Shown here: piece after piece, positions 1 through 8,181 of the stretch
How positions within the stretch are numbered: the first letter of the stretch is position 1
Layout: each line of letters starts with the position of its first letter
Source of the DNA: an uncultured Muribaculaceae bacterium
Lineage (GTDB): Bacteria; Bacteroidota; Bacteroidia; Bacteroidales; Muribaculaceae
DNA: 64,000 nt
Direction of reading: 5' to 3'
NCBI GenBank assembly: GCA_944321685.1
Contig: CALUMH010000048.1
Coordinates: 1-64,000, forward strand
The notes under the pieces: model-generated
What the model was told of the DNA's origin: nothing
Seen by the model: only the letters and a program-made list of their open reading frames with translations
Database searches by the model: none
Position numbers and translations under genes: made by a program

Positions 1-13
1 GGCTTCTTCATGT

Positions 14-643
14 TCAGGCTTGCCAAGCTATATTCCTGAAATCCCCGTTCCTCCAACCGGGAAAATCCGCTGATCCGTTCAATTCGGTGTAACTGCCGTT
101 CATTATAGCACCGTTGGAATAGATGGTGCCGCCTTTTTCGATGATGCCGTGCTCGATGTGTATATGCCCGAACATGTGCAGGCGCGGCCGCACGACAGTA
201 AGGCGTTCCAGTAGTTCCTGTGAGCCGTAGTTGATGTCGGCAAAGTCGAGTATGCCGTATGGCGGCGTGTGCGTTATCAGCACGTCGGTATCGGCCGGTA
301 TGCGAGCGATGTTGCGCGACTGGCGGTCGGTAATGCAGTCACCCATGAACATCGGCACTCCATAGAATTTCACGCCGTCGATTTCCATGCCCGAATTGCA
401 CAGGTAGTGGACATTTGCGTCAAGTCCGCCGATATTGGCACTATACAGGCAATCGTCGTGGTTGCCGCAGATGAATATCTTGTGGCGGTAGGGCAAGTCG
501 CAGAACCAGTTGAGGAAGTCGATGGCTTCGGCCTCGGTTCCCACCATGCAGAAGTCGCCCGAATGTACCACCACGTCGGCCTCAGGCAAATCGCGGAGCC
601 TGTGGTGGCAGCCATGAGTGTCGGAAAGATGCAAGATTTTCAT
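14..643 (-). CDS. Calcineurin-like metallophosphoesterase
   Basis: A 209-residue protein of the metallophosphoesterase superfamily, predicted to hydrolyse a phosphoester with a two-metal centre in the cytoplasm; no signal peptide is visible. The metal-ligand motifs occur in the expected order: DTH at 8-10, GD at 29-30, GNHD at 60-63, H125 in HTPPYG, and GHIH at 159-162. The length suits the small single-domain members of the family that act on cyclic nucleotides or other phosphodiesters, but nothing in the sequence fixes the substrate. It is transcribed away from rprXY across a 377-bp spacer that holds two inverted repeats. The stop codon lies only 13 bases inside the window, so the downstream neighbour is not visible. 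Family assignment is firm; the substrate is unknown. Confidence 0.9.
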   Translation of the reverse strand: MKILHLSDTHGCHHRLRDLPEADVVVHSGDFCMVGTEAEAIDFLNWFCDLPYRHKIFICGNHDDCLYSANIGGLDANVHYLCNSGMEIDGVKFYGVPMFMGDCITDRQSRNIARIPADTDVLITHTPPYGILDFADINYGSQELLERLTVVRPRLHMFGHIHIEHGIIEKGGTIYSNGAIMNGSYTELNGSADFPGWRNGDFRNIAWQA

Positions 644-673
644 ACTTTAGCGATTTGATCTTCAATGGGCCTC

Positions 674-720
674 GCTTTATTGTAATAAAGCAGGAAGATT
701 TTTTCGTAAATATACGAAAA
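674..720. promoter_or_regulatory. Two adjacent inverted repeats, possible operators
   Basis: GCTTTATT-GT-AATAAAGC (674-691) is a perfect inverted repeat with a 2-base centre. TTTTCGTA-AATA-TACGAAAA (701-720) is a second perfect one with a 4-base centre. They lie 30-77 bp upstream of the metallophosphoesterase start and about 240 bp upstream of the rprX promoter, so they could be binding sites for a dimeric regulator of the leftward gene. No known regulator is identified. Confidence 0.4.
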
Positions 721-938
721 CTCGTGAAATTATATGGCATTTTTTTGTGGAGATTGTTTTTTATTATTTGGTGTCCGCTAAAGCTTTTTTGCAAGAATGA
801 AAAAATGATTTCATGTATGACATACCCCTTTCTCGATATCGTTGTTGTGTTATTGTGTGGAAATATTACTGTAAGGAAGTGTTAATGTGCGGCAGTGTCT
901 TAAATAATTTTAATTATAGGAAAAAACGGGTGATTATT

Positions 939-968
939 TTTGTGGTTCACATTTATTTGTTAATTTTG
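939..968 (+). promoter_or_regulatory. Bacteroides-type promoter for rprX
   Basis: A TTTG -33 box (939-942) is separated by 18 bases from TAATTTTG (961-968), which matches the Bacteroides -7 consensus TAnnTTTG. This predicts a start about 50 bases upstream of the rprX coding region. Confidence 0.55.
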
Positions 969-1023
969 TGCCGTTGTGTTAATGTAAAAACATTGATGCA
1001 GTGAAAGGATAAGGAGGTTTGTG

Positions 1024-2529
1024 ATGAAAAAATCAACGATTTGGCTACTGACCATAATAATGGCGTGTACGTTTATGGGACTGTTATATGTGCAAATCAT
1101 GTATATGGAAAACATGATTAAGATGCGCAATGAGCAGTTTTCGGAAGTTGTAAAGCGCAGTCTTTATGGTGTCTCAAATACGTTGGAACAAGACGAAACC
1201 AAGCATTACCTTGAGGAAGATCTTGACAGATTGTCGAATTTTTATACCGATTTCAGCAACGGACAATCGAAGAAATTCGAATATTCGTTGAAGTCGTCGG
1301 ACGGGTCGCAGAATTATCGTATCAAAGGTACGCTCAATGCGATAAACCAGGAAGGCGGTGACAACATAAAAGACTTGAGCGACAGCTACAGCAATATGCA
1401 GCGTGTGCTTAAAGGACAGTATTTGTACCAACAGGGCATACTGAACGAGGTGATATTGAATATGCTTGCCCAGTCGTCTAACCGACCTATTGAGGAGCGT
1501 GCCGATTCGTCGGTGGTGCGTAAGTACCTCGCCGTGGAACTTGAGAGCAACGGACTTGACCTGCCATTTGACTTTGCACTTGTGAACCGCAATGGGGCAA
1601 TAGTGTATAAGTCGGCTAATTACAAGCCCGAGGAATTCGGTAACGTATATTCTCAGGTGGTTTTCCCGAACGATCCTGTCAACAAGATGAACTACTTGAA
1701 GGTTACGTTCCCGACGAAGAACGATTACATATTCTCGTCGATAAAGTTCATGATACCGTCGTTTGCGTTTTCGTTTATATTGCTCGCGGTATTCCTTTAC
1801 ACGATTATCTTGGCATTCAGGCAGAAGAAACTCACCGAGATGAAAAATGATTTCATCAACAACATGACACATGAGTTCAAGACACCGATATCGACAATAT
1901 CACTTGCTGCACAGATGCTTAATGACGACAGTGTGCGCAAGAGCGGTATGATGATGCAGCACATATCCACTGTTATCAACGATGAGACGAAGCGTTTGCG
2001 GTTCCAAGTTGAGAAAGTGTTGCAGATGTCGATGTTTGACCGGCAAAAGGCTACTCTGAAGTTGCAAGAGATTGACGCCAACGCGACCATCGCCAACATA
2101 GTGAACACTTACAAGATAAAAGTGGAAAAATATGGAGGAAAGATTACTCCTGATCTCGAAGCCGAAGATGCGATAGTGAATGTTGATGAAATGCATTTCA
2201 CAAATGTCATATTCAACCTGCTTGATAATGCCCTCAAGTATCGCCGTGAAGATGTACCGCTTGAATTGGGTGTATCGACACGTGACGTGGGCGAACGGCT
2301 TGAAATAGTGATTTCGGATAATGGTATCGGGATAAAAAAGGAAGATCAAAAGAAGGTATTCGAGAAGTTTTACCGTGTATCGACCGGCAACCGCCACGAC
2401 GTGAAAGGATTCGGTTTGGGGCTTGCATACGTTCATAAGATGATTGTGGAACTGAAAGGTGATATTCGTGTGGAAAGCGAACTTGGAGTGGGTTCCAAGT
2501 TTATAATAACATTGCCATTACTAAAATAA
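1024..2529 (+). CDS. rprX: Sensor histidine kinase, RprX-like
   Basis: An inner-membrane two-component kinase of 501 residues. The first membrane helix is at about residues 6-27, followed by a periplasmic sensor region of about 210 residues, a second helix at about 238-262, a HisKA dimerisation/phosphoacceptor domain with the H-box MTHEFKTP (phosphorylated His near 283), and an ATPase domain with N-box NLLDNALKY, DNGIGI and GFGLGL. The partner regulator starts 12 bases downstream and closely resembles RprY of Bacteroides fragilis, which supports the RprX name. ATG at 1024 is preferred over the adjacent GTG at 1021, because the purine-rich AAGGAGG at 1011-1017 is better spaced for it. The input signal is not evident from the sequence. 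Confidence 0.9.
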   Translation: MKKSTIWLLTIIMACTFMGLLYVQIMYMENMIKMRNEQFSEVVKRSLYGVSNTLEQDETKHYLEEDLDRLSNFYTDFSNGQSKKFEYSLKSSDGSQNYRIKGTLNAINQEGGDNIKDLSDSYSNMQRVLKGQYLYQQGILNEVILNMLAQSSNRPIEERADSSVVRKYLAVELESNGLDLPFDFALVNRNGAIVYKSANYKPEEFGNVYSQVVFPNDPVNKMNYLKVTFPTKNDYIFSSIKFMIPSFAFSFILLAVFLYTIILAFRQKKLTEMKNDFINNMTHEFKTPISTISLAAQMLNDDSVRKSGMMMQHISTVINDETKRLRFQVEKVLQMSMFDRQKATLKLQEIDANATIANIVNTYKIKVEKYGGKITPDLEAEDAIVNVDEMHFTNVIFNLLDNALKYRREDVPLELGVSTRDVGERLEIVISDNGIGIKKEDQKKVFEKFYRVSTGNRHDVKGFGLGLAYVHKMIVELKGDIRVESELGVGSKFIITLPLLK

Positions 2530-2541
2530 AATATAAGAATT

Positions 2542-3252
2542 ATGGAAGAAAGATTGCGTATTTTGTTATGCGAAGATGACGAGAACCTGGGTATGCTCTT
2601 GAGGGAATACTTGCAGGCCAAGGGTTTCAATGCCGACTTGTTTGCCGATGGCGAGAGCGGATATAAGGCTTTTTTGAAGGGCAAATATGATTTGTGCGTA
2701 TTGGATGTCATGATGCCCAAGAAAGATGGATTTGCACTCGCACAGGAAATCCGCACGGTAAACAGCGAGGTGCCTATTATATTCCTGACGGCAAAGTCGC
2801 TGAAAGAGGATGTGTTTGAAGGCTTCAAAATCGGAGCTGATGACTATATCACCAAGCCTTTCAGCATGGAAGAATTGGTGTTCCGTATTGAAGCTATCTT
2901 GCGCCGCGTTAAAGGCAAGAAAGGCAAGGAAATCACTATGTATAAGATAGGGCGATTTACTTTCGACACTCAGAAACAGGTGTTGATGATTGATGATAAG
3001 GTGACGAAATTGACTACGAAGGAATCGGAGCTGCTAAGTCTGCTTTGTGCCCATGTCAATGAAATACTTGAAAGGAATTTCGCATTGAAGACCATATGGA
3101 TTGACGACAACTATTTCAATGCCCGCAGCATGGATGTATATATCACCAAGTTGCGTAAACACCTCAAAGAAGATCCGTCGATTGAGATTATCAATATTCA
3201 CGGCAAGGGGTACAAACTTATTGCACCCGATGTGGAAGCGAAGGCCAAATAA
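2542..3252 (+). CDS. rprY: Response regulator, OmpR/RprY family
   Basis: A 236-residue DNA-binding response regulator, the cytoplasmic partner of the kinase just upstream. The receiver domain (about 1-120) has the acidic pair E11-D12, the phospho-acceptor D55 in LDVMMP, the switch Thr T83 and the conserved Lys K105 in ITKPF. The C-terminal winged-helix domain (about 138-232) ends in the usual hairpin, with GKGYKL. The N-terminal sequence CEDDENLGMLLREYLQAKG is very like RprY of Bacteroides fragilis, a regulator isolated through outer-membrane/drug phenotypes in E. coli. The gene is followed by a strong hairpin terminator shared with the convergent tatD operon. Confidence 0.93.
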   Translation: MEERLRILLCEDDENLGMLLREYLQAKGFNADLFADGESGYKAFLKGKYDLCVLDVMMPKKDGFALAQEIRTVNSEVPIIFLTAKSLKEDVFEGFKIGADDYITKPFSMEELVFRIEAILRRVKGKKGKEITMYKIGRFTFDTQKQVLMIDDKVTKLTTKESELLSLLCAHVNEILERNFALKTIWIDDNYFNARSMDVYITKLRKHLKEDPSIEIINIHGKGYKLIAPDVEAKAK

Positions 3253-3275
3253 GATAGTACCGGATATTAAAACAG

Positions 3276-3313
3276 AAAAGGCGCACAAACCTATGGGGAT
3301 GTGCGTCTTTTTT
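3276..3313. terminator. Bidirectional hairpin terminator between rprY and tatD
   Basis: AAAAGGCGCACA (3276-3287) pairs with TGTGCGTCTTTT (3300-3311), a 12-bp stem with one G-U pair and a 12-base loop. Runs of T on the plus strand and A before the stem let it serve both convergent operons. Confidence 0.85.
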
Positions 3314-3340
3314 GTGTTTATAGTGAACGGTAGTGTTTCT

Positions 3341-4108
3341 TTATTGCATTAATCTGAAAAGTGCGCGGGCTGAGTTGTCGGTTGCGGCCGATACTTCTTC
3401 GGGTGTTGTTTCAAGGCAGGCGGCAATGCAAGCGGCGATGTCGGGAATATAGCTGCTCTCGTTGCGGCGGCCTCGATGTGGTACGGGGGCAAGATACGGC
3501 GAGTCGGTTTCAAGCACAATACGGCCAAGACCTATTTCGGGCAATACGAGTGGTACTTGTGACTTCTTGAAAGTTACCACACCATTTATACCGAAATAGA
3601 AATCGCCATAGTGGCGAATGCGCCGCACGTCATCAACTGTTCCGCCAAAACTGTGGAACACACCTTGCGGCAGCCGTTCAAAGCGGTCAAATACGTGTAA
3701 CACTTCATCAAGCCCGTTACGGCAATGTATTATTATAGGTAAGTTACGTTCTAAAGCCCAACCTATTTGTTCGGCAAAAGCATCCATTTGTTCTTCTCGA
3801 TGTGTTGTGTCCCAGTACATATCGATACCTATTTCACCAATTGCGACTATAGGCCGTTCTTCAATTCGGGCGGCTATGGCATCAAGAGCTTGCTTGTAAT
3901 CATTACCGATTTCGGTAGGGTGCAATCCCATTGCTACAGATGTATAACATGGATATGCGTCATGAAGCTCATACATCGGTTCGACAGTAGTCAAATCGAC
4001 ATTTGGCAGCACTATGTGACTTATTCCGGCTGCCAGGGCGCGGGATACCACTTCGTCGCGGTCTTCGTCAAATTCAGGCAGGTAGATGTGCGAATGTGTG
4101 TCGATCAT
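3341..4108 (-). CDS. tatD: TatD family metal-dependent hydrolase (DNase)
   Basis: A 255-residue cytoplasmic TIM-barrel hydrolase of the TatD family (amidohydrolase superfamily); family members are metal-dependent 3'-5' exonucleases active on DNA. The start HSH motif (DTHSHIYL), the metal Glu in IGEIGID, the histidines in IIHCRN and FHSFGG, and the Asp in LETDSPYL are all present. An ATG further upstream in the same frame would give 287 residues, but that extension lies inside the upstream gene and does not resemble TatD. The ATG at 4108 overlaps the stop of the upstream prenyl synthase as ATGA, which indicates translational coupling. Confidence 0.92.
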   Translation of the reverse strand: MIDTHSHIYLPEFDEDRDEVVSRALAAGISHIVLPNVDLTTVEPMYELHDAYPCYTSVAMGLHPTEIGNDYKQALDAIAARIEERPIVAIGEIGIDMYWDTTHREEQMDAFAEQIGWALERNLPIIIHCRNGLDEVLHVFDRFERLPQGVFHSFGGTVDDVRRIRHYGDFYFGINGVVTFKKSQVPLVLPEIGLGRIVLETDSPYLAPVPHRGRRNESSYIPDIAACIAACLETTPEEVSAATDNSARALFRLMQ

Positions 4109-5082
4109 TTTTTGCGGCCTACAAGCATTGTTGCTAAATTGCGGAAAGCCCGACGTGCATCGTCGTCCATAGGCACTTTTTCGAGCCATTCGAGTGATTG
4201 CCATGTATATTGGGCAATTGCTTTTTCGGCTTTTTGTGCAATGCCAAGACGGTCATATATATTGCGTACTGCGGTAATCTTGTCGGCGCGGTGTGCAGGC
4301 TCGTTGTCGGCAAGCCAACGCTTTAGTTCTATTGCATCATTGCCTGTAGCTTCGGTCATGGCATTTATGAGCATATAAGTTTTTTTGTTGTTGGCAATGT
4401 CGCCACCAAGTTCTTTGCCGAAAGTGGCAGGGTCGCCATATACGTCGAGCAAGTCGTCTTGCAGTTGGAATGCAAGCCCGAGGTCGCACCCGAACCTGTA
4501 TAGCGCATCGGCAGATTTTTCATCGGCACCGCCTATTATTGCACCTATTTTGCAGGCACAACCAAGCAATACGCTTGTTTTCAAGCGTATCATATCGATA
4601 TATTCACGTTCGGTAACATCATCGCGTTGCTCGAAGTCAACATCATATTGCTGCCCTTCATACACCTCCATTGCCGTGCGATTGAATGTGTCAAGCACTT
4701 GTGGAAGCACATCGGCCGATGTGCGTGCTATGTATTGCCCGGCCATGGTGAGCATCGCATCGCCCGAAAGTATTGCCGTGTTGTCGTTCCATTTCACATG
4801 AACTGTCGGGTGGCCGCGGCGCAAGTCGGCACGGTCCATTACATCGTCGTGCAGCAAAGTGAAATTATGATATAGTTCTATTCCCACTGCGGCATCAAGA
4901 GCTTTGTCACAGTTTCCTGCAAATGCGTCACACGCCATCAGTGCAAGTACCGGGCGCAGGCGTTTGCCCCCGAGCGACATGGTGTAGGCAATAGGTTCGT
5001 ATAATCCGGCCGGTTGTGCGGGATAGTTGATGGCTGCTACAGCTCGGTTTGCCTTGTCAACATATTCTTCAAAATTCAACAT
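4105..5082 (-). CDS. Polyprenyl diphosphate synthase, IspA/GGPPS type
   Basis: A 325-residue all-alpha trans-prenyltransferase that condenses isopentenyl diphosphate onto an allylic diphosphate to make linear prenyl diphosphates for quinones or undecaprenyl precursors. Both Mg-binding aspartate motifs are present: DDVMD at 79-83 followed by RRG, and DDLLD at 209-213. GGKRLRP at 38-44 is the expected substrate-binding segment. An aromatic residue (Phe) five places before the first motif favours a short or medium chain product, but chain length cannot be fixed by eye. It is the first gene of a two-gene unit with tatD, whose start codon overlaps its stop. Confidence 0.9.
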   Translation of the reverse strand: MLNFEEYVDKANRAVAAINYPAQPAGLYEPIAYTMSLGGKRLRPVLALMACDAFAGNCDKALDAAVGIELYHNFTLLHDDVMDRADLRRGHPTVHVKWNDNTAILSGDAMLTMAGQYIARTSADVLPQVLDTFNRTAMEVYEGQQYDVDFEQRDDVTEREYIDMIRLKTSVLLGCACKIGAIIGGADEKSADALYRFGCDLGLAFQLQDDLLDVYGDPATFGKELGGDIANNKKTYMLINAMTEATGNDAIELKRWLADNEPAHRADKITAVRNIYDRLGIAQKAEKAIAQYTWQSLEWLEKVPMDDDARRAFRNLATMLVGRKK

Positions 5083-5120
5083 AATTTTTTATTTGGATAT
5101 TATTGGGTTATTACCATGGA

Positions 5121-5444
5121 TTAATGTTTGTGAGCGGTTGCGGCATTAAACAGCTCGCTTGCGAGCCTTGGGTTATGCTGTTTCACATATCGGTGAAAAG
5201 CTGCATCGAATGTGTCGGCAGCAGTTGTGTCGCCCAGTAACATATATTCGCTTTGTACCGATTTCGCGTGTAATACGCAGTCTTGCAGATGCATAAGCCC
5301 GACACTGTCACTTGCTACCACTTTAGCGGCTGCAATTTCGGCACGTTCACGGGCTTCGGCGGTTAATCTGCTTTCTTCTTCACCGGTGGCTCCGCAGCTC
5401 GTGAGGCAAATTGCTGCGATGAGCAACAGCATATGATGTTTCAT
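5121..5444 (-). CDS. Small SPII lipoprotein of unknown function
   Basis: A 107-residue predicted lipoprotein. The N-terminus is a short hydrophobic signal ending in the lipobox LTSC, with the acylated Cys at 17, so the mature part is about 90 residues outside the cytoplasm. The mature region is helical in character (alanine/glutamate-rich, with EARERAEIAAAKV) and has no recognised domain. It lies 38 bases upstream of the prenyl synthase gene on the same strand and could share its transcript. I do not recognise a family. Confidence 0.7.
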   Translation of the reverse strand: MKHHMLLLIAAICLTSCGATGEEESRLTAEARERAEIAAAKVVASDSVGLMHLQDCVLHAKSVQSEYMLLGDTTAADTFDAAFHRYVKQHNPRLASELFNAATAHKH

Positions 5445-5600
5445 AAATCGATATTCTATATTTTAAATTTTTATTCTTGTTTCAAAAGTATTGCAAATTT
5501 ACGAAGTAATTACGACATAAAAAAAGGCACTTATGTGCCGCATGGAGACGACCTAAACATTTTTTAAAGACAACTTTATGGTTTTACCACATTGATGCAC

Positions 5601-5608
5601 TAACTTTG
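5601..5608 (+). promoter_or_regulatory. Bacteroides -7 promoter box for rsfS
   Basis: TAACTTTG matches TAnnTTTG, 31 bases before the rsfS start. No good -33 TTTG is seen at the usual spacing (TTTA at 5575-5578 is the nearest). Confidence 0.45.
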
Positions 5609-5636
5609 CACGATTAATTGGCACTAAAACAAATAT

Positions 5637-5996
5637 ATGACAGAACAAAAGCAATTATTGGACAGCATTATCGAAGGTATTCAAGAACGTAAAGGAAAGA
5701 AAATCACATTGGTTGACTTAAGTGGTATTGAGAATGTTGCTACACAGAATTTCATAATCTGTCAAGGCACATCGACGATGCACGTTTCTTCCATAGCCGA
5801 CAGCATAAGGGAATATGTAAGGGAAAAAACAGGCGACAAACCGTTTAATTATGACGGGTATGAAAGCTCGCAATGGATTGTAATCGACTATGGCACGATT
5901 TATGTTCATGTATTTTTACCTGAATATCGTGAACGATATAATTTGGAACAGTTGTGGAGCGACGCGCCGATAACCGAAGTTCCCGACCTTGACTAA
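5637..5996 (+). CDS. rsfS: Ribosome silencing factor RsfS
   Basis: A 119-residue member of the RsfS/Iojap family. These proteins bind ribosomal protein uL14 on the large subunit and block subunit joining, lowering translation when nutrients are short. The conserved core is visible: VDLSG, the NFIICQGTS strand, KPFNYDGYESSQWIVIDYG, and the C-terminal VHVFLPEYRERYNLEQLW. The length is typical. ftsH begins 24 bases downstream, so the two are likely cotranscribed, an arrangement that joins translation control with membrane proteolysis. Confidence 0.95.
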   Translation: MTEQKQLLDSIIEGIQERKGKKITLVDLSGIENVATQNFIICQGTSTMHVSSIADSIREYVREKTGDKPFNYDGYESSQWIVIDYGTIYVHVFLPEYRERYNLEQLWSDAPITEVPDLD

Positions 5997-6020
5997 CAAC
6001 GACATTCACCTATTTTAGAT

Positions 6021-8087
6021 ATGAACAACCAACCAAGTAACGAGGCTCCTAAAATGAAACTGCCAAAGTTTAACATATTTTGGCTGTATGCCATTATATT
6101 GGCGGTTTTGATAGGGCTTTACATGATAAACAATGACAGTTATACTAAACCGGTCGATTGGACTCAATTCGAGAAATATGTGCAGCATGGCGGTGTTACC
6201 GACATCATTGTGGTAGCCAACAAAAATGTCGCCGAAGGAGTCCTCACCGACTCCCTCGCTCGGAAAATTTTTCCTGAATATCAAAAATCGACGACCGCAC
6301 AGGCTCGTATTGTTACCGACATACCATCGACCGACAAAATGCAAGAAAAAATCGACCAATGGGAGGCCGACGGTGTGTTTAGCGGAAATGTGAAATATGA
6401 AAAAGGAAGCGATTTCGGCGGATTCCTGTGGAGCTTGTGGCCTATATTGCTGCTTGTGGCACTGTGGTATTTTTTCATGCGACGTATGTCGGGCGGTGTT
6501 GGTGGTTCCGGCGGTGGAGTTTTCAGCGTGGGGAAATCGAGAGCTAAATTGTTTGACAAGGATAACAGTACTAATGTTACATTTAACGATGTGGCAGGCT
6601 TGCAAGAAGCGAAAACCGAGGTTGCTGAGATTGTGGATTTCTTGAAAACGCCTCAAAAATATACCGAGCTTGGTGGAAAAATCCCAAAGGGAGCTTTGCT
6701 CGTAGGCCCTCCGGGAACCGGAAAGACGCTACTTGCAAAAGCGGTGGCAGGTGAAGCCAATGTGCCGTTCTTCTCGATGTCGGGTTCCGATTTTGTGGAA
6801 ATGTTTGTCGGTGTGGGCGCATCACGTGTGCGAGACCTTTTCAGGCAAGCCAAGGAGAAAGCTCCTTGCATTGTGTTTATCGACGAAATCGATGCCGTAG
6901 GTCGTGCACGTGGTAAAAATCCAAATATGGGAGCCAACGATGAGCGAGAAAACACGCTTAACCAGTTATTAACCGAAATGGACGGTTTTGGAACCAACAG
7001 CGGTGTAATCATACTTGCGGCCACCAACCGTGCCGACATTCTTGATAAGGCATTGCTGCGTGCCGGGCGTTTCGACCGCCAAATATATGTCGATCTGCCT
7101 GACCTTAATGGTCGGAAGGAGATTTTCAAGGTGCACCTGAAAAATATAAAGAAAGATGACAGTGTCGATCTTGATTTGCTCGCACGGCAAACACCGGGAT
7201 TCTCGGGTGCCGATATTGCCAATGTGTGCAACGAGGCTGCGTTGATAGCCGCCCGTCGTAAGAACAGTTGTGTGCAGAAGCAAGATTTTATGGATGCCGT
7301 TGACCGCATAGTGGGAGGACTTGAAAAGAAATCGGTGATTACCACCGAGGAAGAACGCCGGTCCATTGCCATACACGAGGCGGGGCATGCCACCATAAGC
7401 TGGCATTTGCAATATGCCAACCCGCTTGTCAAGGTGACAATCGTGCCACGTGGCAAAGCCCTTGGTGCGGCTTGGTATTTGCCTGAAGAACGCCAAATCA
7501 GCACTTATGAAGCTATGCTTGATGAAATGTGCTCTACACTTGGCGGACGAGCTGCCGAAGAATTATTCCTTGGTCACATATCTTCGGGCGCAGCCAACGA
7601 CCTTGAGCGTGTAACCAAACAGGCTTATGCGATGGTTGCATACTTTGGCATGAGCAAGAAGCTGCCCAACTTGTGTTACTATGATTCGACAGGACAATCA
7701 TATGGTTTTACAAAACCTTACAGCGAGGAACGTGCAAAGATTATCGATGAAGAAGTGTCGCGTATTATTTCGGAACAATATGAGCGTGCCAAGGAAATAT
7801 TGCGCAAATATGCCGACGGGCACGGCAAGCTCACCGAGATGTTGCTGTCTCGTGAGGTCATTTATACCGATGACGTTGAAAATATCTTCGGGAAACGCCC
7901 ATGGGTGTCTCGTACCGATGAGATATTGAAGATTAATGAAGAAATAGAAGAAAAACGCAGGAAAGAAGAGGAAGCCGGGAAGAATGCCGAGCCTCAAAAT
8001 AACGAGGACAAGGACGTCAAGGGAACAGGTAAGCCGGAGACGACTCCGCCCCCGTTTTCAAAGCAAGAGGACGACAACATAAAATGA
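6021..8087 (+). CDS. ftsH: ATP-dependent zinc metalloprotease FtsH
   Basis: A 688-residue membrane-anchored AAA+ protease that degrades misfolded or regulated membrane and cytosolic proteins. Two membrane helices (about 20-36 and 136-153) flank an exported domain of about 100 residues. They are followed by a Gly-rich linker, Walker A GPPGTGKT near 230, Walker [12 protein letters not shown], the second region of homology with RPGRFDRQ-like RAGRFDR, and the zinc site HEAGH at 452-456. The C-terminal tail of about 50 residues is Lys/Glu-rich and ends in a PPPF segment, as in other Bacteroidales FtsH proteins. A strong terminator follows. Confidence 0.97.
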   Translation: MNNQPSNEAPKMKLPKFNIFWLYAIILAVLIGLYMINNDSYTKPVDWTQFEKYVQHGGVTDIIVVANKNVAEGVLTDSLARKIFPEYQKSTTAQARIVTDIPSTDKMQEKIDQWEADGVFSGNVKYEKGSDFGGFLWSLWPILLLVALWYFFMRRMSGGVGGSGGGVFSVGKSRAKLFDKDNSTNVTFNDVAGLQEAKTEVAEIVDFLKTPQKYTELGGKIPKGALLVGPPGTGKTLLAKAVAGEANVPFFSMSGSDFVEMFVGVGASRVRDLFRQAKEKAPCIVFIDEIDAVGRARGKNPNMGANDERENTLNQLLTEMDGFGTNSGVIILAATNRADILDKALLRAGRFDRQIYVDLPDLNGRKEIFKVHLKNIKKDDSVDLDLLARQTPGFSGADIANVCNEAALIAARRKNSCVQKQDFMDAVDRIVGGLEKKSVITTEEERRSIAIHEAGHATISWHLQYANPLVKVTIVPRGKALGAAWYLPEERQISTYEAMLDEMCSTLGGRAAEELFLGHISSGAANDLERVTKQAYAMVAYFGMSKKLPNLCYYDSTGQSYGFTKPYSEERAKIIDEEVSRIISEQYERAKEILRKYADGHGKLTEMLLSREVIYTDDVENIFGKRPWVSRTDEILKINEEIEEKRRKEEEAGKNAEPQNNEDKDVKGTGKPETTPPPFSKQEDDNIK

Positions 8088-8116
8088 AGTTGTGTGAAAA
8101 ATTGAAACGCAATGGT

Positions 8117-8148
8117 AAAAAACGGACGGTTATTGCCGTCCGTTTTTT
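8117..8148. terminator. Bidirectional terminator between ftsH and trpB
   Basis: AAAAAACGGACGG (8117-8129) and CCGTCCGTTTTTT (8136-8148) form a perfect 13-bp stem with a 6-base loop. T-tracts on both strands suit the two convergent genes. Confidence 0.9.
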
Positions 8149-8181
8149 ACTGTATGTTACACATGTCGCAGATGATATAAG

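Larger units (their letters stand above)
644..1020. other. 377-bp intergenic region between divergent genes
   Basis: No convincing gene is present; the short open frames here have no recognisable features. The region contains two inverted repeats close to the metallophosphoesterase start (674-691 and 701-720) and a Bacteroides-type promoter for rprX near its right end (939-968). It is AT-rich throughout. Confidence 0.6.

Noticed and set aside
269-658. A 129-codon open frame on the plus strand opposite the metallophosphoesterase.
   Set aside because: It is a mirror of the coding strand and has no recognisable domain.
5526-5539. Small hairpin GGCAC-TTAT-GTGCC near the rsfS promoter, preceded by A residues.
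   Set aside because: No gene is transcribed leftward into it, and no T-run follows on the plus strand, so it is not a convincing terminator.
6015-6656. Long minus-strand open frames inside ftsH.
   Set aside because: They overlap a well-supported gene on the other strand and show no family features.
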